Notes: a model not told the origin generated them from the letters alone. Shown: positions 24,791 to 34,212, numbered from the stretch's first letter. The stretch is 64,000 nt of DNA from JAIVGV01 sp036389335 (GCA_036389335.1 DASVQC010000089.1:1-64000); one strand, 5' to 3'. Translations and numbers: made by a program.

Positions 24791-25435
24791 ATGAGGCTCG
24801 TTTCGGTTAACGTCGGGCGACCGCGCCTCGCCGAGTGGCGCGGGCGTTTGGTCTCGACGGGCATCTTCAAGGAGCCGGTCGCCGGTCGCGTCATGCTCCG
24901 CCGACTCAACCTCGACGGCGACCGTCAGGCCGATCTCACGGTTCACGGCGGGCGCGACAAGGCGGTGTACGCCTACCCGTCCGAGCACTACCCGCGCTGG
25001 CGCGCGGAACTGCCTCACCCGCAGTTGGCTTACGGAGGCTTCGGCGAGAATTTCACGACCGAGGGTCTTGACGAGACGACGGTCAACGTCGGCGACGAGT
25101 TCCGCGTGGGCTCCGCGCGCGTGGTGGCGACGCAGCCGCGCCAGCCCTGCTTCAAGCTGGGGCTGAGGTTCGGGCGCGCCGACATGGTCAGGCTTTTTCA
25201 CGAGAGCCGCCGGTCGGGTTTTTATCTGGCCGTGTTGGAGGAAGGGGAGGTCGGCGCGGGCGACGCGTTCGAACTCGTCAGGCGCGACGAGCACAACGTC
25301 GCCGTCGCAGACCTCTACGGCCTCTTCTCCGGCGACGCCGCTTCGCCCGACCTGCTGCGGCGCGCCCTCGACGTCGAGGCTCTGCCCGAAGGCTGGCGAA
25401 GCGCCCTCCGAGAGTTGCTCGAAGAGATCGGATAA
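24791..25435 (+). CDS. MOSC domain protein (YiiM-like)
   Basis: The 214-residue protein is a stand-alone MOSC protein of the YiiM group. It has the N-terminal LVSVNVGRPRL segment, GDRQADLTVHGGRDKAVYAY, GGFGENFTTEGL and the conserved Cys in VATQPRQPCFKLG that would hold molybdenum cofactor. YiiM-type proteins reduce N-hydroxylated compounds. The C-terminal 45 residues are helical as in the family. It is coupled by short spacing with the upstream alpha/beta hydrolase. Confidence 0.9.
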   Translation: MRLVSVNVGRPRLAEWRGRLVSTGIFKEPVAGRVMLRRLNLDGDRQADLTVHGGRDKAVYAYPSEHYPRWRAELPHPQLAYGGFGENFTTEGLDETTVNVGDEFRVGSARVVATQPRQPCFKLGLRFGRADMVRLFHESRRSGFYLAVLEEGEVGAGDAFELVRRDEHNVAVADLYGLFSGDAASPDLLRRALDVEALPEGWRSALRELLEEIG

Positions 25436-25543
25436 GAGCATCATGACGGAAAAGCTTTGCCTCGGCTCTCACTAACGTCCGACGCTCTCCGAGGCTTCGA
25501 CGATACTCGCAGTTGAAAGCGCGCCGCGCGGGGAGGAGCAGGT

Positions 25544-26542
25544 ATGACGGCGAACCGGTGCAGTCATCTCGATCAGGTTCAAGAAGCGACGCCGGGCTCC
25601 GGCGGGTGCGTGGACTGTCTGAAGGCGGGGGACACGTGGGTGCATCTGCGCGTCTGCGAATCCTGCGGCCACGTCGGCTGCTGCGACGACTCGAAGAACA
25701 AACACGCCACCGGCCATTTCCGCGCGACCTCCCACCCCGTCATCCGTTCGCTCGAACCCGGCGAGGACTGGCGCTGGTGTTACGTGGACGAACTACTCGT
25801 CCCCGCGGGTGGCGACGGCGGGCGCGGAAGCAGCGCCCGCGGCGAGCTTGAAACAGGTAACTCCCCCGCGCGCGAAACGATCGGCGGCGGCGGGACGCTC
25901 CCGCCGCAGGGGTTCTTTCCGGGCGTCGCCGACCCCGCCCGCGCGCGCCACCTCGCCGACGGCGGGGGGATGTTCAAGACCATCTGCGGGAAGGTGCGCC
26001 GCTGTAACCGCGAGAATCTGGAGCCGGTGATCGAGCTGGCCGTCGAGATCGCGCGCGAGGGGCGCGAGGGCCGCCGCATCGGGACGCTCTTCACCTTCGG
26101 CGACGCCGACGCCGTGCTCGAACGTTCGCGCCCGCTCATCCTCGACCCGCTCGCCGGCCACGCCCCGGAAGCCAAGAGCATCAAAGACCCCAACCTGCGC
26201 GGCACGATCAAAGAGCTGGCCCAGCTCGACGGCGCGTTCGTCGTCTCGGACGCGGGCGTAGTCGTCTCGGCGTGCCGCTACCTCGACGCGATGGCGTCGG
26301 ACGTGGTGCTGCCCTTCGGCCTCGGCAGCCGCCACGTGGCCGGCGGCTCGATCTCGCAGGTGACGGACGCGGTCGCCGTCGTCGTCTCGGAAAGCTCGAT
26401 GGTCAGGGTGTTCGACGACGGCAAGCTGGTCGCCGAGATCATCCCCGAGCTGTGGCTGATGGATCGCTACAACGTGCAGTTGCGCGCGCCTTACAGGGAA
26501 GAGCGCCGAGGCGATCTGGCTGTGCTCGTCACCGAGCGGTAA
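25544..26542 (+). CDS. UBP-type zinc finger fused to a diadenylate cyclase (DAC) domain
   Basis: The 332-residue protein has an N-terminal ZnF-UBP domain (about 1-85) with Cys6, His8, Cys22, Cys25, Cys38, Cys41, Cys46, Cys47, His54, His58 and His64. A variable linker (about 86-140) follows, then a DisA_N/DAC domain (about 175-320) that includes TLFTFGDADAVLE, the DGA motif at 229-231 (LDGAFVVSDAG) and the RHR-equivalent R263-H264-V265 (LGSRHVAGG). Active DAC enzymes make c-di-AMP from two ATP and normally have Arg as the third residue of RHR; here it is Val. It may therefore have reduced or altered activity. The protein is soluble. GGGAGGAG precedes the ATG. The gene is monocistronic. Confidence 0.75.
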   Translation: MTANRCSHLDQVQEATPGSGGCVDCLKAGDTWVHLRVCESCGHVGCCDDSKNKHATGHFRATSHPVIRSLEPGEDWRWCYVDELLVPAGGDGGRGSSARGELETGNSPARETIGGGGTLPPQGFFPGVADPARARHLADGGGMFKTICGKVRRCNRENLEPVIELAVEIAREGREGRRIGTLFTFGDADAVLERSRPLILDPLAGHAPEAKSIKDPNLRGTIKELAQLDGAFVVSDAGVVVSACRYLDAMASDVVLPFGLGSRHVAGGSISQVTDAVAVVVSESSMVRVFDDGKLVAEIIPELWLMDRYNVQLRAPYREERRGDLAVLVTER

Positions 26543-26630
26543 ACCCCGTCCCGTCCGCGCGCCGAACACGCCCACACGATTTCGGCCTTTAGTGCACAGC
26601 CGTATTTCGGCATTTCTCCGTGCGTCCTCC

Positions 26631-26696
26631 GTGCCCTCTGTGTCTCCGTGGTGAGTGCTTAAGTCTCTGACCTCACCACGGAGGCACAGAGGGCAC
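26631..26696. repeat. Dispersed palindromic element, copy 2
   Basis: Arms 26631-26655 and 26672-26696 pair over 25 bp with one G-U mismatch; the arm contains CTCCGTGGTGAG. It belongs to the same family as the elements at 4501, 48811 and 51090. It lies about 90 bases past the zinc-finger/DAC gene. The remaining 26697-26976 is the leader of the large surface protein, in which no promoter or riboswitch was recognised. Confidence 0.85.
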
Positions 26697-26976
26697 AGGG
26701 CGGGCACAGAGGAAGATTAAATTAGGACACCACCGCGCGCGCGCAGAAGAGTTGATCAACTCGGATTTCTGTGATACCGTGCGCCCTTCTGTGAGTGGTA
26801 CAGAGCCACCCGTCTTCCGGTTCTGTCGCAATTGGCCCTCAGTTTCACCGCCGGTCTCGCAGGCTTCTTAAGCAGCCTGTCGCCGATTTAAGCCTCTAAG
26901 GCTGGACGTTCCAGCGCCTCTACTTTTCCTCGAAGCAGTTCTCAACGGTTCCCCAACCCGGATAGGACATCTAACC

Positions 26977-29900
26977 ATGAAAACATTCCCCCGCCCCCCG
27001 TACCTGCGCCACACGAGAGTCTTTACCGCTCTTCTCGTCTCTTTCATCATCCTGGTGACACCGGTCATGCCGCTGGCGTCGGCCTCCGCGCCCGGCGACG
27101 GCTACTCGCCAGTCGCGGCGTTCAGCCCGCCGACCGCCATCATCAGCGCGACTAAGACCGACTCGTTCCCCGACCCGGACGGCGACGGCAAGGCCGAAGC
27201 CGGCGACACGATCACCTATGACGTGAACGTCTCGAACTCGGGGGCGTCGGACGCGACCGGCGTCACGTTCAGCGACACCATCGACCCGAACACGACGCTC
27301 GTGCCCGGCTCGCTGCGCGTCTCGCCGCTCGCCTTCGCCGACGCCTACAACGCGACCAAAGACATCGCCCTGAGCGTCCCCGCGCCGGGCGTCCTCGCCA
27401 ACGACACGGGCACGCCGCAGCCCGCCGCGCAGCCCATCGCCGCCGGGCCGACCACGCAGGGCGGCAGCGTCACGCTCAACGCCGACGGCAGCTTCAGCTA
27501 CACGCCCCCCGCCGGATTTCAGGGGGCCGACACCTTCACCTACACGGCGACGAACGGACTCTCGCCCAACGACACGGCGTCCGTGACGATTAACGTCGAC
27601 GACGGGCCGAGCGTCACTACCACTTCGCCCCTCAACGGCGCGACCGGCGTCGCGCAGAACTCCAACGTCACAATAAACTTTAGCGAGCCGGTCAACGCCA
27701 CCGCCTCCTCGTTCTCCCTCCAGTGCCCGGCGGGCTCGCCCCAGACGTTCGCGCTGAGCGCCTCGCCCTCCGCGAGCTTCACGCTCGACCCGACGGCAGA
27801 CCTCCCCGCCGGCACGACCTGCACGGTGACGGTCTTCGCCAATCAGATCACGGACGCCGACACGTTCGACCCGCCCGACCAGATGGCCGCCGACTACACC
27901 TTCAGCTTCGGCGTCAGGCCGCTGGCCGTCGACGACATGCGCTCGGCCACGGGCAACGTGCGCATCAACACCGCCGCCACCGGCTACAGCGTGCTCGCCA
28001 ACGATCAGGGCCCCGGCGCGGCCATCACCGCCTTCGACGCGACGAGCGCCCACGGCGGCGAAGTCACGATGAACACCGCGACGGGCACGTTCACCTACGA
28101 CCCGCCGCGCGGCTTCACCGGCACGGACAGCTTCAACTACACGCTCAGCAACTCCGGCGGCAGCGATCAGGGCACGGTCGTGCTCACCGTCAGCGACATG
28201 ATCTGGTTCGTCAACAACGCCGCGGGCGCGTGCTCGTCGGCCTGCGACGGACGCCTCACGCACCCGTTCACGAGCCTCGCGGCCTTCGAGGCCGTCAACG
28301 GCAACGGGACGAACGTCCTCGGCGCGGTCGTCGACCCCGAGGCGGGCGACAACATCTTCCTCTACGGGCTCGGCGGCAGCTACACGGGCCCGCTGACGCT
28401 TGAGAGCGACCAGACGCTCATCGGGCAGGGCGCGACATCGCCGCTGGCGACGCTCGCCGGCATCATGCCCGCGCCCGACGGCGACGCGCTCCCCCCGACG
28501 GGCGGGGCCAACCCCGCGATCACCAACCCGTCGGGCGGCGGCATCATCCTCGCCCAGAACAACAGCATTCACGGCCTGAGCGTGGTCGACACCACGGGCA
28601 CGGGCGTCAGCGGCAACGGCTTCGGGACGCTGACCGTCTCGGAGAACGTCGTCCTGAGCAACACGGCGACGGCGGGGACCCCGCTCAGCCTGAACAACGG
28701 CGTGCTCGCCGCGACCTTCAAGAGCATCTCGGCGGGCAACAACACCGCCGACCCCGACCCGTCGGACGGCGTCGTCGTCACCAACGCGACCGGCACGTTC
28801 ACGGTCGCCGGCACGGGCACGACGGACGGCTCCGGCGGCACCATCCAGAGCGTCGCCAACCGCGGCGCGAGCTTCGTCAACACTTCGAGCGGGCTTGCGG
28901 TCACGCTCAAGAACATGGCCTTCAACAACGTCGGCACCGCGAACGGCGCCGACCCGCTCGTCGCGACGAGCGCCTGCGGCGACCTCGTCGTGGGCACCAA
29001 CACGGGCTGCAACGCCGGCATCCACCTCGTTCAGATCGCGGGCGCGACGCTCGACAACGTCGACATGAACGGCGGCGCTCAGGTCGGCATCAACGGCAAC
29101 AACGTCACGGACTTCTCGCTCCTGAACAGCACCGTGCTGAACTTCGGCAATCAGCTCAGGGAGGACGGCCTCAAGCTCAAGAACCTGCTCGGCACCTCCT
29201 TCATCACCAACAGCACCGTCAGCGGCAACCAGGCCATACAGATCGAGGTGCAGAACGACTCGGGCACGCTCGCCAAACTCGACGTGACGGGCAGCGCCAT
29301 CGGCAACAGCAACGCCCCGAACGGCTCGCACGGCATCCTCTTCGACATGCACGGCACGGCCACCGGCAAATTGCAGGTGCACGGCGGCACGGCCTTCTCC
29401 AACCTCTTCTCCAACTGCATCGACACGCTCGGCGACGGCTCGTCGGGCGGGATGGACGTGGTCGTCACGGGCACGACGTTCACCGGCTGCGGCGCGAGCG
29501 GCATCAACGTCGTCCAGAACGGGGCCGCGCCCGTCAGCTTCAACATCTTCAACAACGGCACGGCGGCCTCCCCGACCTTCCTGACCGCCGCCGCGCCCTT
29601 CAACGGCGTCTCCCACGCCATCAACATCAATCAGGCGAGCGGGGCCACGGCGGCGTCCGTGATGCAGGGCTCGATCACGAACAACTTCATCGGCGACGGC
29701 TCCTCCTCGAAGTCGGCGTCGAGCGGCGGCAACGCCGTCCGCGCGCTCTCCATCTCGCCGGGCACGATGACGATCAAGATCGACGGCAACGTCACTCAGG
29801 GCACCGCCGCCAACGGCATACAGGTGCAGATGAGTCAGAACGCCAACGCGACCCACAAGGTCAACGCGACGGTGACGAACAACTCCGCGACCGTCACGGA

Positions 29901-32900
29901 CGTGAACAGCTTCGACGCCTTCAACCTCGTGGCGGGCTCGGTCTCGACCGACCGCGGCGTGATGTGCCTCGACCTCGCCAACAACAAGGGCGCGGCCTCG
30001 GTCGGCAACGACTTCACGGTGCGCCAGCGCTTCATCACCACCATGCAGTTGCCCGGCTACACCGGCGCGAACACCAACAACGCGGCGGTGCAGACCTTCC
30101 TCGACGTGACCAACGCCAACGACCCGCTCGGGCCGGCCAACGACTGGTTCATCTCCAACCAGATCAGTAGCGGCGGCGGCGGCTTCGTCAACTCGCCCGG
30201 CGGCGCGGCCTGCGCGCAGCCCTCCGCGCCCGCGCTCGCGATGAACGTCTCGTCCGGCCCGGCGCAAGGCGTCGAGCTGGCGCGGGCGGACGCGTCGGCC
30301 AGCGCGGCCCGCGAGTGGAGCGACATCGTTCCGTCTTCGAGCCGCGTCGCCTACCGCGGCGCTTCCGACAACGCGGCGTACGTCGGCGTCCTCGGCGCGG
30401 CGCCGAGCCGCGCGGCGCGCTCGGTCAAGGCCGCTTACGAGCGCCCGTCCGGCGGGCCTTCCGTCAACCACGCGACGGGTGAGGGCGCGAACACGCGCGC
30501 CAAGGCCGCGGGCTACGCGGCGCGCGCTTCGGCGTCGCTCTTCTCCGGCGAGACCGTCAGCGCCGGCGTCGGCACGCTTCAGGCCGGCAAGACCGTTCAC
30601 ATCAGCTTCCAAGTGACGGTCAACAACCCGCTACCGGCTGGCACGAGCCAAGTCTCGAATCAGGGCACGATCTCGGGCGACAACTTCGCCACCGTCCTGA
30701 CCGACGATCCGGCGGCGGGCGGCTCAGCCGACCCGACCGTGACGCAGATACTGACCCCGCCGAGCGTCGCCGTTAAGGACGCTTCGGTGAACGAGCCCGC
30801 CTCCGGCGCGAACCCGGCGGCCTTCGCCGTCACGCTCTCGCACTCGTTCACGCACCCGGTGACGGTCAACTACGCCACCGCCGACGACGCGGGCGGCGCG
30901 AACCCCGCGACCGCCGGCTCGGACTACACGCCGACCAGCGGCACGCTCACCTTCAACCCCGGCGAGACGGTGCACACCATCTCCGTGCCGGTGCTCGCCG
31001 ACGCCGACGCCGCCGAGACGAACGAGACCTTCCTCGTCAACATCAGCGGCGCGACCGGCGGCAGCACCATCGCGGACGCGCAGGCCGTCGGCACCATCAC
31101 GCCCGACAGCACGCCGGGCACGGTCGTCATCAGCGAGCTTCGCACCTCCGGCCCCGCCGGTTCGGGCGACGACTTCGTCGAACTGCTCAACAACACCGAC
31201 GCCGACATCACCGTCCAGGCTTCGGACGCCTCGGCGGGCTGGGCGCTCGTGAAGTCGGGCAGCGACTGCTCGGCGACGCCGGTCGTCATCGCGGTCATCC
31301 CGAACGGCACCGTCATCCCGGCGCGCGGCAACTACCTGCTCGTCGGCCCGACCTACTCGCTCGGCGCTTACGCGGCGGGCGATCAGACGCTCGGCTTCGA
31401 CATCGAGGACGATCACAACGTCGCGCTCTTCAACACCGCCGACCTGTCGAACCTCTCGACGGGGGCGCGGCTCGACGCGGTCGGCTTCGGCTCGAACGCG
31501 GGCGGCAACTGCGACCTGCTGAGGGAGGGCACGACGCTCCAGCCGGCGCAGGGCAGCACGTCCGAGTACAGCTTCGTCCGCAAGGTTGATAAGGGCGAGA
31601 CTGCGGACACGAACGACAACGCCGCCGACTTCGCCGTGGTCTCGACGACCCCGGCGGTGGCCGTCGGCGCGAACGCCGCGCCGACGCCCGGCGCGCCCGG
31701 CCCCGAAAACTCGACGAGCCCGCGCGGGCCCGTCGCTTGCAGCGATCCGGGCGCGGCCAAGTTCGGCAGGTCGCTTCTTGATTCGACGGTGGCCGTCGGC
31801 TCCGCGCCGAACACCGCCCACGACGCGACCTCCGACCCGGCCAACAACTCGACCTTCGGCACCATCGACTTCCGCCGCAGGTTCACCAACAACACGGGGG
31901 GCGCGGTCACCCGTCTGCGCTTCCGCATCACCAACACGACGAACCCGGCGACGACCGGCGCGGCAGACCTGCGCGCGCGCAGCTCCGCGCCCGTCGTCGT
32001 CAGCGTGAACGACCCGGCCACCTGCGGCGGCCCCGCGCCCTGCAACGTCACCGTTCAGGGGACGACGCTGGAACAGCCGCCCGTGCAGGCGAGCGGCGGC
32101 GGCGTTAATTCGTCGCTCGGCGTCGGCACCGTCACGCTCGCGACGCCGCTCGCGCCCGGCGCGTCCGTCAACCTGCACCTGCTCTTCGGGGTGCAGCAGC
32201 AGGGCGACTACCACCTGAGCGTCGTCGTCGAGGCGACGACGGGCGGTCAGGTGGGTCAGGACGTGTGGGAGTTGAGGGGCAACACCCAGACCGGCGGCGA
32301 TTCCGAGGGCGGTTGCAACACGCCGCCCGTCGCCAACGCCGGGGTCGACCAGACCATCGAGTGCGGCGGGGCCACGACCTCCGCCGTGCTCGACGGCACG
32401 GCCTCGACCGACGCCGACGGCGACGCGCTCACCTACGAGTGGCGCGAGGGCGCGACGGTGCTCGGCACGACCGCCGTGCTCACCACGACGCTCTCCTTCG
32501 GCCCGCACACCATCACGCTCAAGGTCACCGACCCGAGCGGCGACTTCGGCGAGGACACGGTCGGCGTCAACGTCGTCGACACGACCGATCCGATGATCAC
32601 CGCGCCGCCGAACGTGAGCGTCAACACCGGGCCGGGGGCGACCTCCTGCGGCGCGTTCGTCAGCGACGCGACGCTCGGCACGGCGACCGCCTTCGACGGC
32701 TGCTCGGCGTCCGTCACGATCACGCGCACGGGCGTGCCCTCCGGCAACGTCTTCCCCGTCGGGACGACCATCGTCACCTACACGGCCGACGACGGCCACG
32801 GCCACACCAAGCAGGCGTTCCAGTCCGTGACCGTCACCGACAACACGCCGCCGGCGATCACCGCCCCGGCGAACATCAACGTTAACGCCCCGCCGAACTC

Positions 32901-33510
32901 GTGCAGCGTTAGCCTCAACCCGGGGACGGCCACCGCCTCGGACAACTGCCCCGGCGTGGGCGTCGTGGGCGTGCGCAGCGACGCGCAGCCGCTCACAGCG
33001 CCCTACCCCGTCGGCACGACCACGATCACGTGGACGGCGACCGACTCGCACGGCAACACCGCGTCGGCGGCCCAGACCGTCAAGGTCAACGACGTGACGC
33101 CGCCCACCATCACGCTGACTTCGGGCGCGATCAACCTCTCGCCCCCGAACCACCAGTACCAGACGCTCTCCATCTCAGACCTCGTCGCCAGCGCCAGCGA
33201 CGGCTGCGACCCGAGCGTCGACATCAACGACGTGGTGATCTCGAAGGCCACGAGCGACGAGCCGGAGGACGCCAACGGCAACGGCGACGGCAACACCGTC
33301 AACGACATCGTCATCGCCCCGGACTGCAAGTCCCTGCAACTGCGGAGTGAGCGCGACGGAGGCGGCGATGGCCGCGTCTACACGATCACTTTGCAGGTCA
33401 AGGATTCGAGCGGTAACGTGGCGACGGCGGTGCGTAAGGTGTTCGTGCCGAGGAGCGGGCCGGCCCTCGACAGCGGGGTCCACTACACCGTCAACGGGTG
33501 CGCCCCGTAG
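26977..33510 (+). CDS. Giant secreted surface protein (DUF11, cadherin-like, beta-helix, Calx-beta, lamin-tail, PKD, HYR domains)
   Basis: The 2177-residue protein begins with a signal peptide (about 10-37). Domains in order: DUF11-like repeat (55-118), cadherin/VCBS-like domain (118-208, SFSYTPPAGFQGADTFTYTA), Big_5-like domain (209-308), second cadherin-like domain (309-407), pectate-lyase-like parallel beta-helix (about 408-1065), DUF11-like remnant (1185-1262), Calx-beta (1262-1378), lamin-tail domain (1378-1575), a domain of unknown type (to about 1780), PKD (1782-1868), two HYR domains (1868-2040) and a C-terminal beta domain. No LPxTG, PEP-CTERM or type IX tail was seen. It is monocistronic and ends at a hairpin. 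It probably serves adhesion or matrix building. Confidence 0.85.
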   Translation: MKTFPRPPYLRHTRVFTALLVSFIILVTPVMPLASASAPGDGYSPVAAFSPPTAIISATKTDSFPDPDGDGKAEAGDTITYDVNVSNSGASDATGVTFSDTIDPNTTLVPGSLRVSPLAFADAYNATKDIALSVPAPGVLANDTGTPQPAAQPIAAGPTTQGGSVTLNADGSFSYTPPAGFQGADTFTYTATNGLSPNDTASVTINVDDGPSVTTTSPLNGATGVAQNSNVTINFSEPVNATASSFSLQCPAGSPQTFALSASPSASFTLDPTADLPAGTTCTVTVFANQITDADTFDPPDQMAADYTFSFGVRPLAVDDMRSATGNVRINTAATGYSVLANDQGPGAAITAFDATSAHGGEVTMNTATGTFTYDPPRGFTGTDSFNYTLSNSGGSDQGTVVLTVSDMIWFVNNAAGACSSACDGRLTHPFTSLAAFEAVNGNGTNVLGAVVDPEAGDNIFLYGLGGSYTGPLTLESDQTLIGQGATSPLATLAGIMPAPDGDALPPTGGANPAITNPSGGGIILAQNNSIHGLSVVDTTGTGVSGNGFGTLTVSENVVLSNTATAGTPLSLNNGVLAATFKSISAGNNTADPDPSDGVVVTNATGTFTVAGTGTTDGSGGTIQSVANRGASFVNTSSGLAVTLKNMAFNNVGTANGADPLVATSACGDLVVGTNTGCNAGIHLVQIAGATLDNVDMNGGAQVGINGNNVTDFSLLNSTVLNFGNQLREDGLKLKNLLGTSFITNSTVSGNQAIQIEVQNDSGTLAKLDVTGSAIGNSNAPNGSHGILFDMHGTATGKLQVHGGTAFSNLFSNCIDTLGDGSSGGMDVVVTGTTFTGCGASGINVVQNGAAPVSFNIFNNGTAASPTFLTAAAPFNGVSHAININQASGATAASVMQGSITNNFIGDGSSSKSASSGGNAVRALSISPGTMTIKIDGNVTQGTAANGIQVQMSQNANATHKVNATVTNNSATVTDVNSFDAFNLVAGSVSTDRGVMCLDLANNKGAASVGNDFTVRQRFITTMQLPGYTGANTNNAAVQTFLDVTNANDPLGPANDWFISNQISSGGGGFVNSPGGAACAQPSAPALAMNVSSGPAQGVELARADASASAAREWSDIVPSSSRVAYRGASDNAAYVGVLGAAPSRAARSVKAAYERPSGGPSVNHATGEGANTRAKAAGYAARASASLFSGETVSAGVGTLQAGKTVHISFQVTVNNPLPAGTSQVSNQGTISGDNFATVLTDDPAAGGSADPTVTQILTPPSVAVKDASVNEPASGANPAAFAVTLSHSFTHPVTVNYATADDAGGANPATAGSDYTPTSGTLTFNPGETVHTISVPVLADADAAETNETFLVNISGATGGSTIADAQAVGTITPDSTPGTVVISELRTSGPAGSGDDFVELLNNTDADITVQASDASAGWALVKSGSDCSATPVVIAVIPNGTVIPARGNYLLVGPTYSLGAYAAGDQTLGFDIEDDHNVALFNTADLSNLSTGARLDAVGFGSNAGGNCDLLREGTTLQPAQGSTSEYSFVRKVDKGETADTNDNAADFAVVSTTPAVAVGANAAPTPGAPGPENSTSPRGPVACSDPGAAKFGRSLLDSTVAVGSAPNTAHDATSDPANNSTFGTIDFRRRFTNNTGGAVTRLRFRITNTTNPATTGAADLRARSSAPVVVSVNDPATCGGPAPCNVTVQGTTLEQPPVQASGGGVNSSLGVGTVTLATPLAPGASVNLHLLFGVQQQGDYHLSVVVEATTGGQVGQDVWELRGNTQTGGDSEGGCNTPPVANAGVDQTIECGGATTSAVLDGTASTDADGDALTYEWREGATVLGTTAVLTTTLSFGPHTITLKVTDPSGDFGEDTVGVNVVDTTDPMITAPPNVSVNTGPGATSCGAFVSDATLGTATAFDGCSASVTITRTGVPSGNVFPVGTTIVTYTADDGHGHTKQAFQSVTVTDNTPPAITAPANINVNAPPNSCSVSLNPGTATASDNCPGVGVVGVRSDAQPLTAPYPVGTTTITWTATDSHGNTASAAQTVKVNDVTPPTITLTSGAINLSPPNHQYQTLSISDLVASASDGCDPSVDINDVVISKATSDEPEDANGNGDGNTVNDIVIAPDCKSLQLRSERDGGGDGRVYTITLQVKDSSGNVATAVRKVFVPRSGPALDSGVHYTVNGCAP

Positions 33511-33543
33511 CGACCGGCCCTGCCGGTGAAGAGACGGAACGGC

Positions 33544-33579
33544 AGAGGGGGGCGCGGAGTTTATCCCGCGCCCCCCTCT
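33544..33579. terminator. 14-bp hairpin terminator between convergent genes
   Basis: AGAGGGGGGCGCGG (33544-33557) and its exact complement (33566-33579) enclose an AT-rich 8-base loop, 33 bases after the surface-protein stop. The minus-strand thioredoxin-like gene ends 66 bases farther on, so the hairpin can serve both. Confidence 0.8.
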
Positions 33580-33645
33580 TCGCGTCCCCACGGTCGAACG
33601 CCGAGGATGTAAAGGAGTGGTGCTCAGTAAAAAACGTGAAGACGT

Positions 33646-34212
33646 TTAATGAGCCCAGACCGAAGCCTTCTGCGCCCACACGCTGTCGGCGTACTTTTCT
33701 TTGAGCTGCACCGGCACTTCGCCGAGCACCGTGTGGTCGTTCGTCGCCTTGTAGCGGCTGACGCCTCTCCAGTAGATCGCCTCCGGCGCGGCCTTCGCGT
33801 CCGGGTGGCGCTCGACCACCCCGGCGTACCTGCGCTCGGCCTCGGCCCACTGCTTGTGCATGAAGGCGACGCGCGCCAGCCCCATCTCCAACTGGGCGCG
33901 AAACTCCTCGCGCGGCAAATAGCCCTCGATGCGTAGCCTTTCCACGCCGTCCGCGTCGAGGACGAGCACCGTCGGCGTCCAGAGCGCGTCGAAGCGGTGG
34001 AAGTAAGCGGGGTGCTCTTTGATGTGCGCCTCGACGGGCACGAAGTTCTCGTTGATGAAGGAAGAGACTTCATCGTCCGCGTAGGACTCGGCTTCCAGCC
34101 GAGCGCACGCCCCTCAAGCCGGCGCCGCGCTGAAGTCAACGAGCAGCGGTTTCCCCGCCGCCTTGGCCTCCGCGAGAGCCGCGTCGGCGTCCTTGTTCCA
34201 TTGCACAGCCAT
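33646..34212 (-). CDS. Thioredoxin-like protein with UGA at the first position of a CxxC motif (candidate selenoprotein)
   Basis: From ATG at 34212 the frame reads MAVQWNKDADAALAEAKAAG, then KPLLVDFSAAPA, then TGA (codon 33, 34114-34116), then GAC-ARLEAESYADDEVSSFI and onward in the same frame to TAA at 33646: 188 residues if TGA is read. The TGA occupies the position of the first Cys in a thioredoxin CxxC, giving U-G-A-C. Sequence on both sides is typical of the fold (VDFSAAP before; WTPTVLVLDADGV after), and a C-terminal TPR-like segment (about 110-180) follows. No other stop or frameshift is present. A SECIS-like stem-loop lies right after the TGA. GGGAGG precedes the ATG. The alternative is a gene inactivated by a nonsense mutation. 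Confidence 0.7.
34079..34110 (-). promoter_or_regulatory. Candidate bacterial SECIS element
   Basis: On the mRNA, 17 bases separate the UGA from the apical loop. CUCGGCU (34103-34097) pairs perfectly with AGCCGAG (34093-34087) around the triloop GGA. A lower stem GCGU (34110-34107)/ACGC (34082-34079) closes below an internal loop. A short apical loop with G in its first two bases, at 16-37 nt from the UGA, matches the general bacterial SECIS consensus. The hairpin lies within coding sequence (residues 35-44), as bacterial SECIS elements must. Confidence 0.6.

Noticed and set aside
26971..30612. 1213-codon minus-strand open frame antisense to the giant surface protein
   Set aside because: It is a shadow of the GC-rich sense gene: the product is Arg/Asp/Val-rich repeats without motifs, while the sense strand encodes clear domains.
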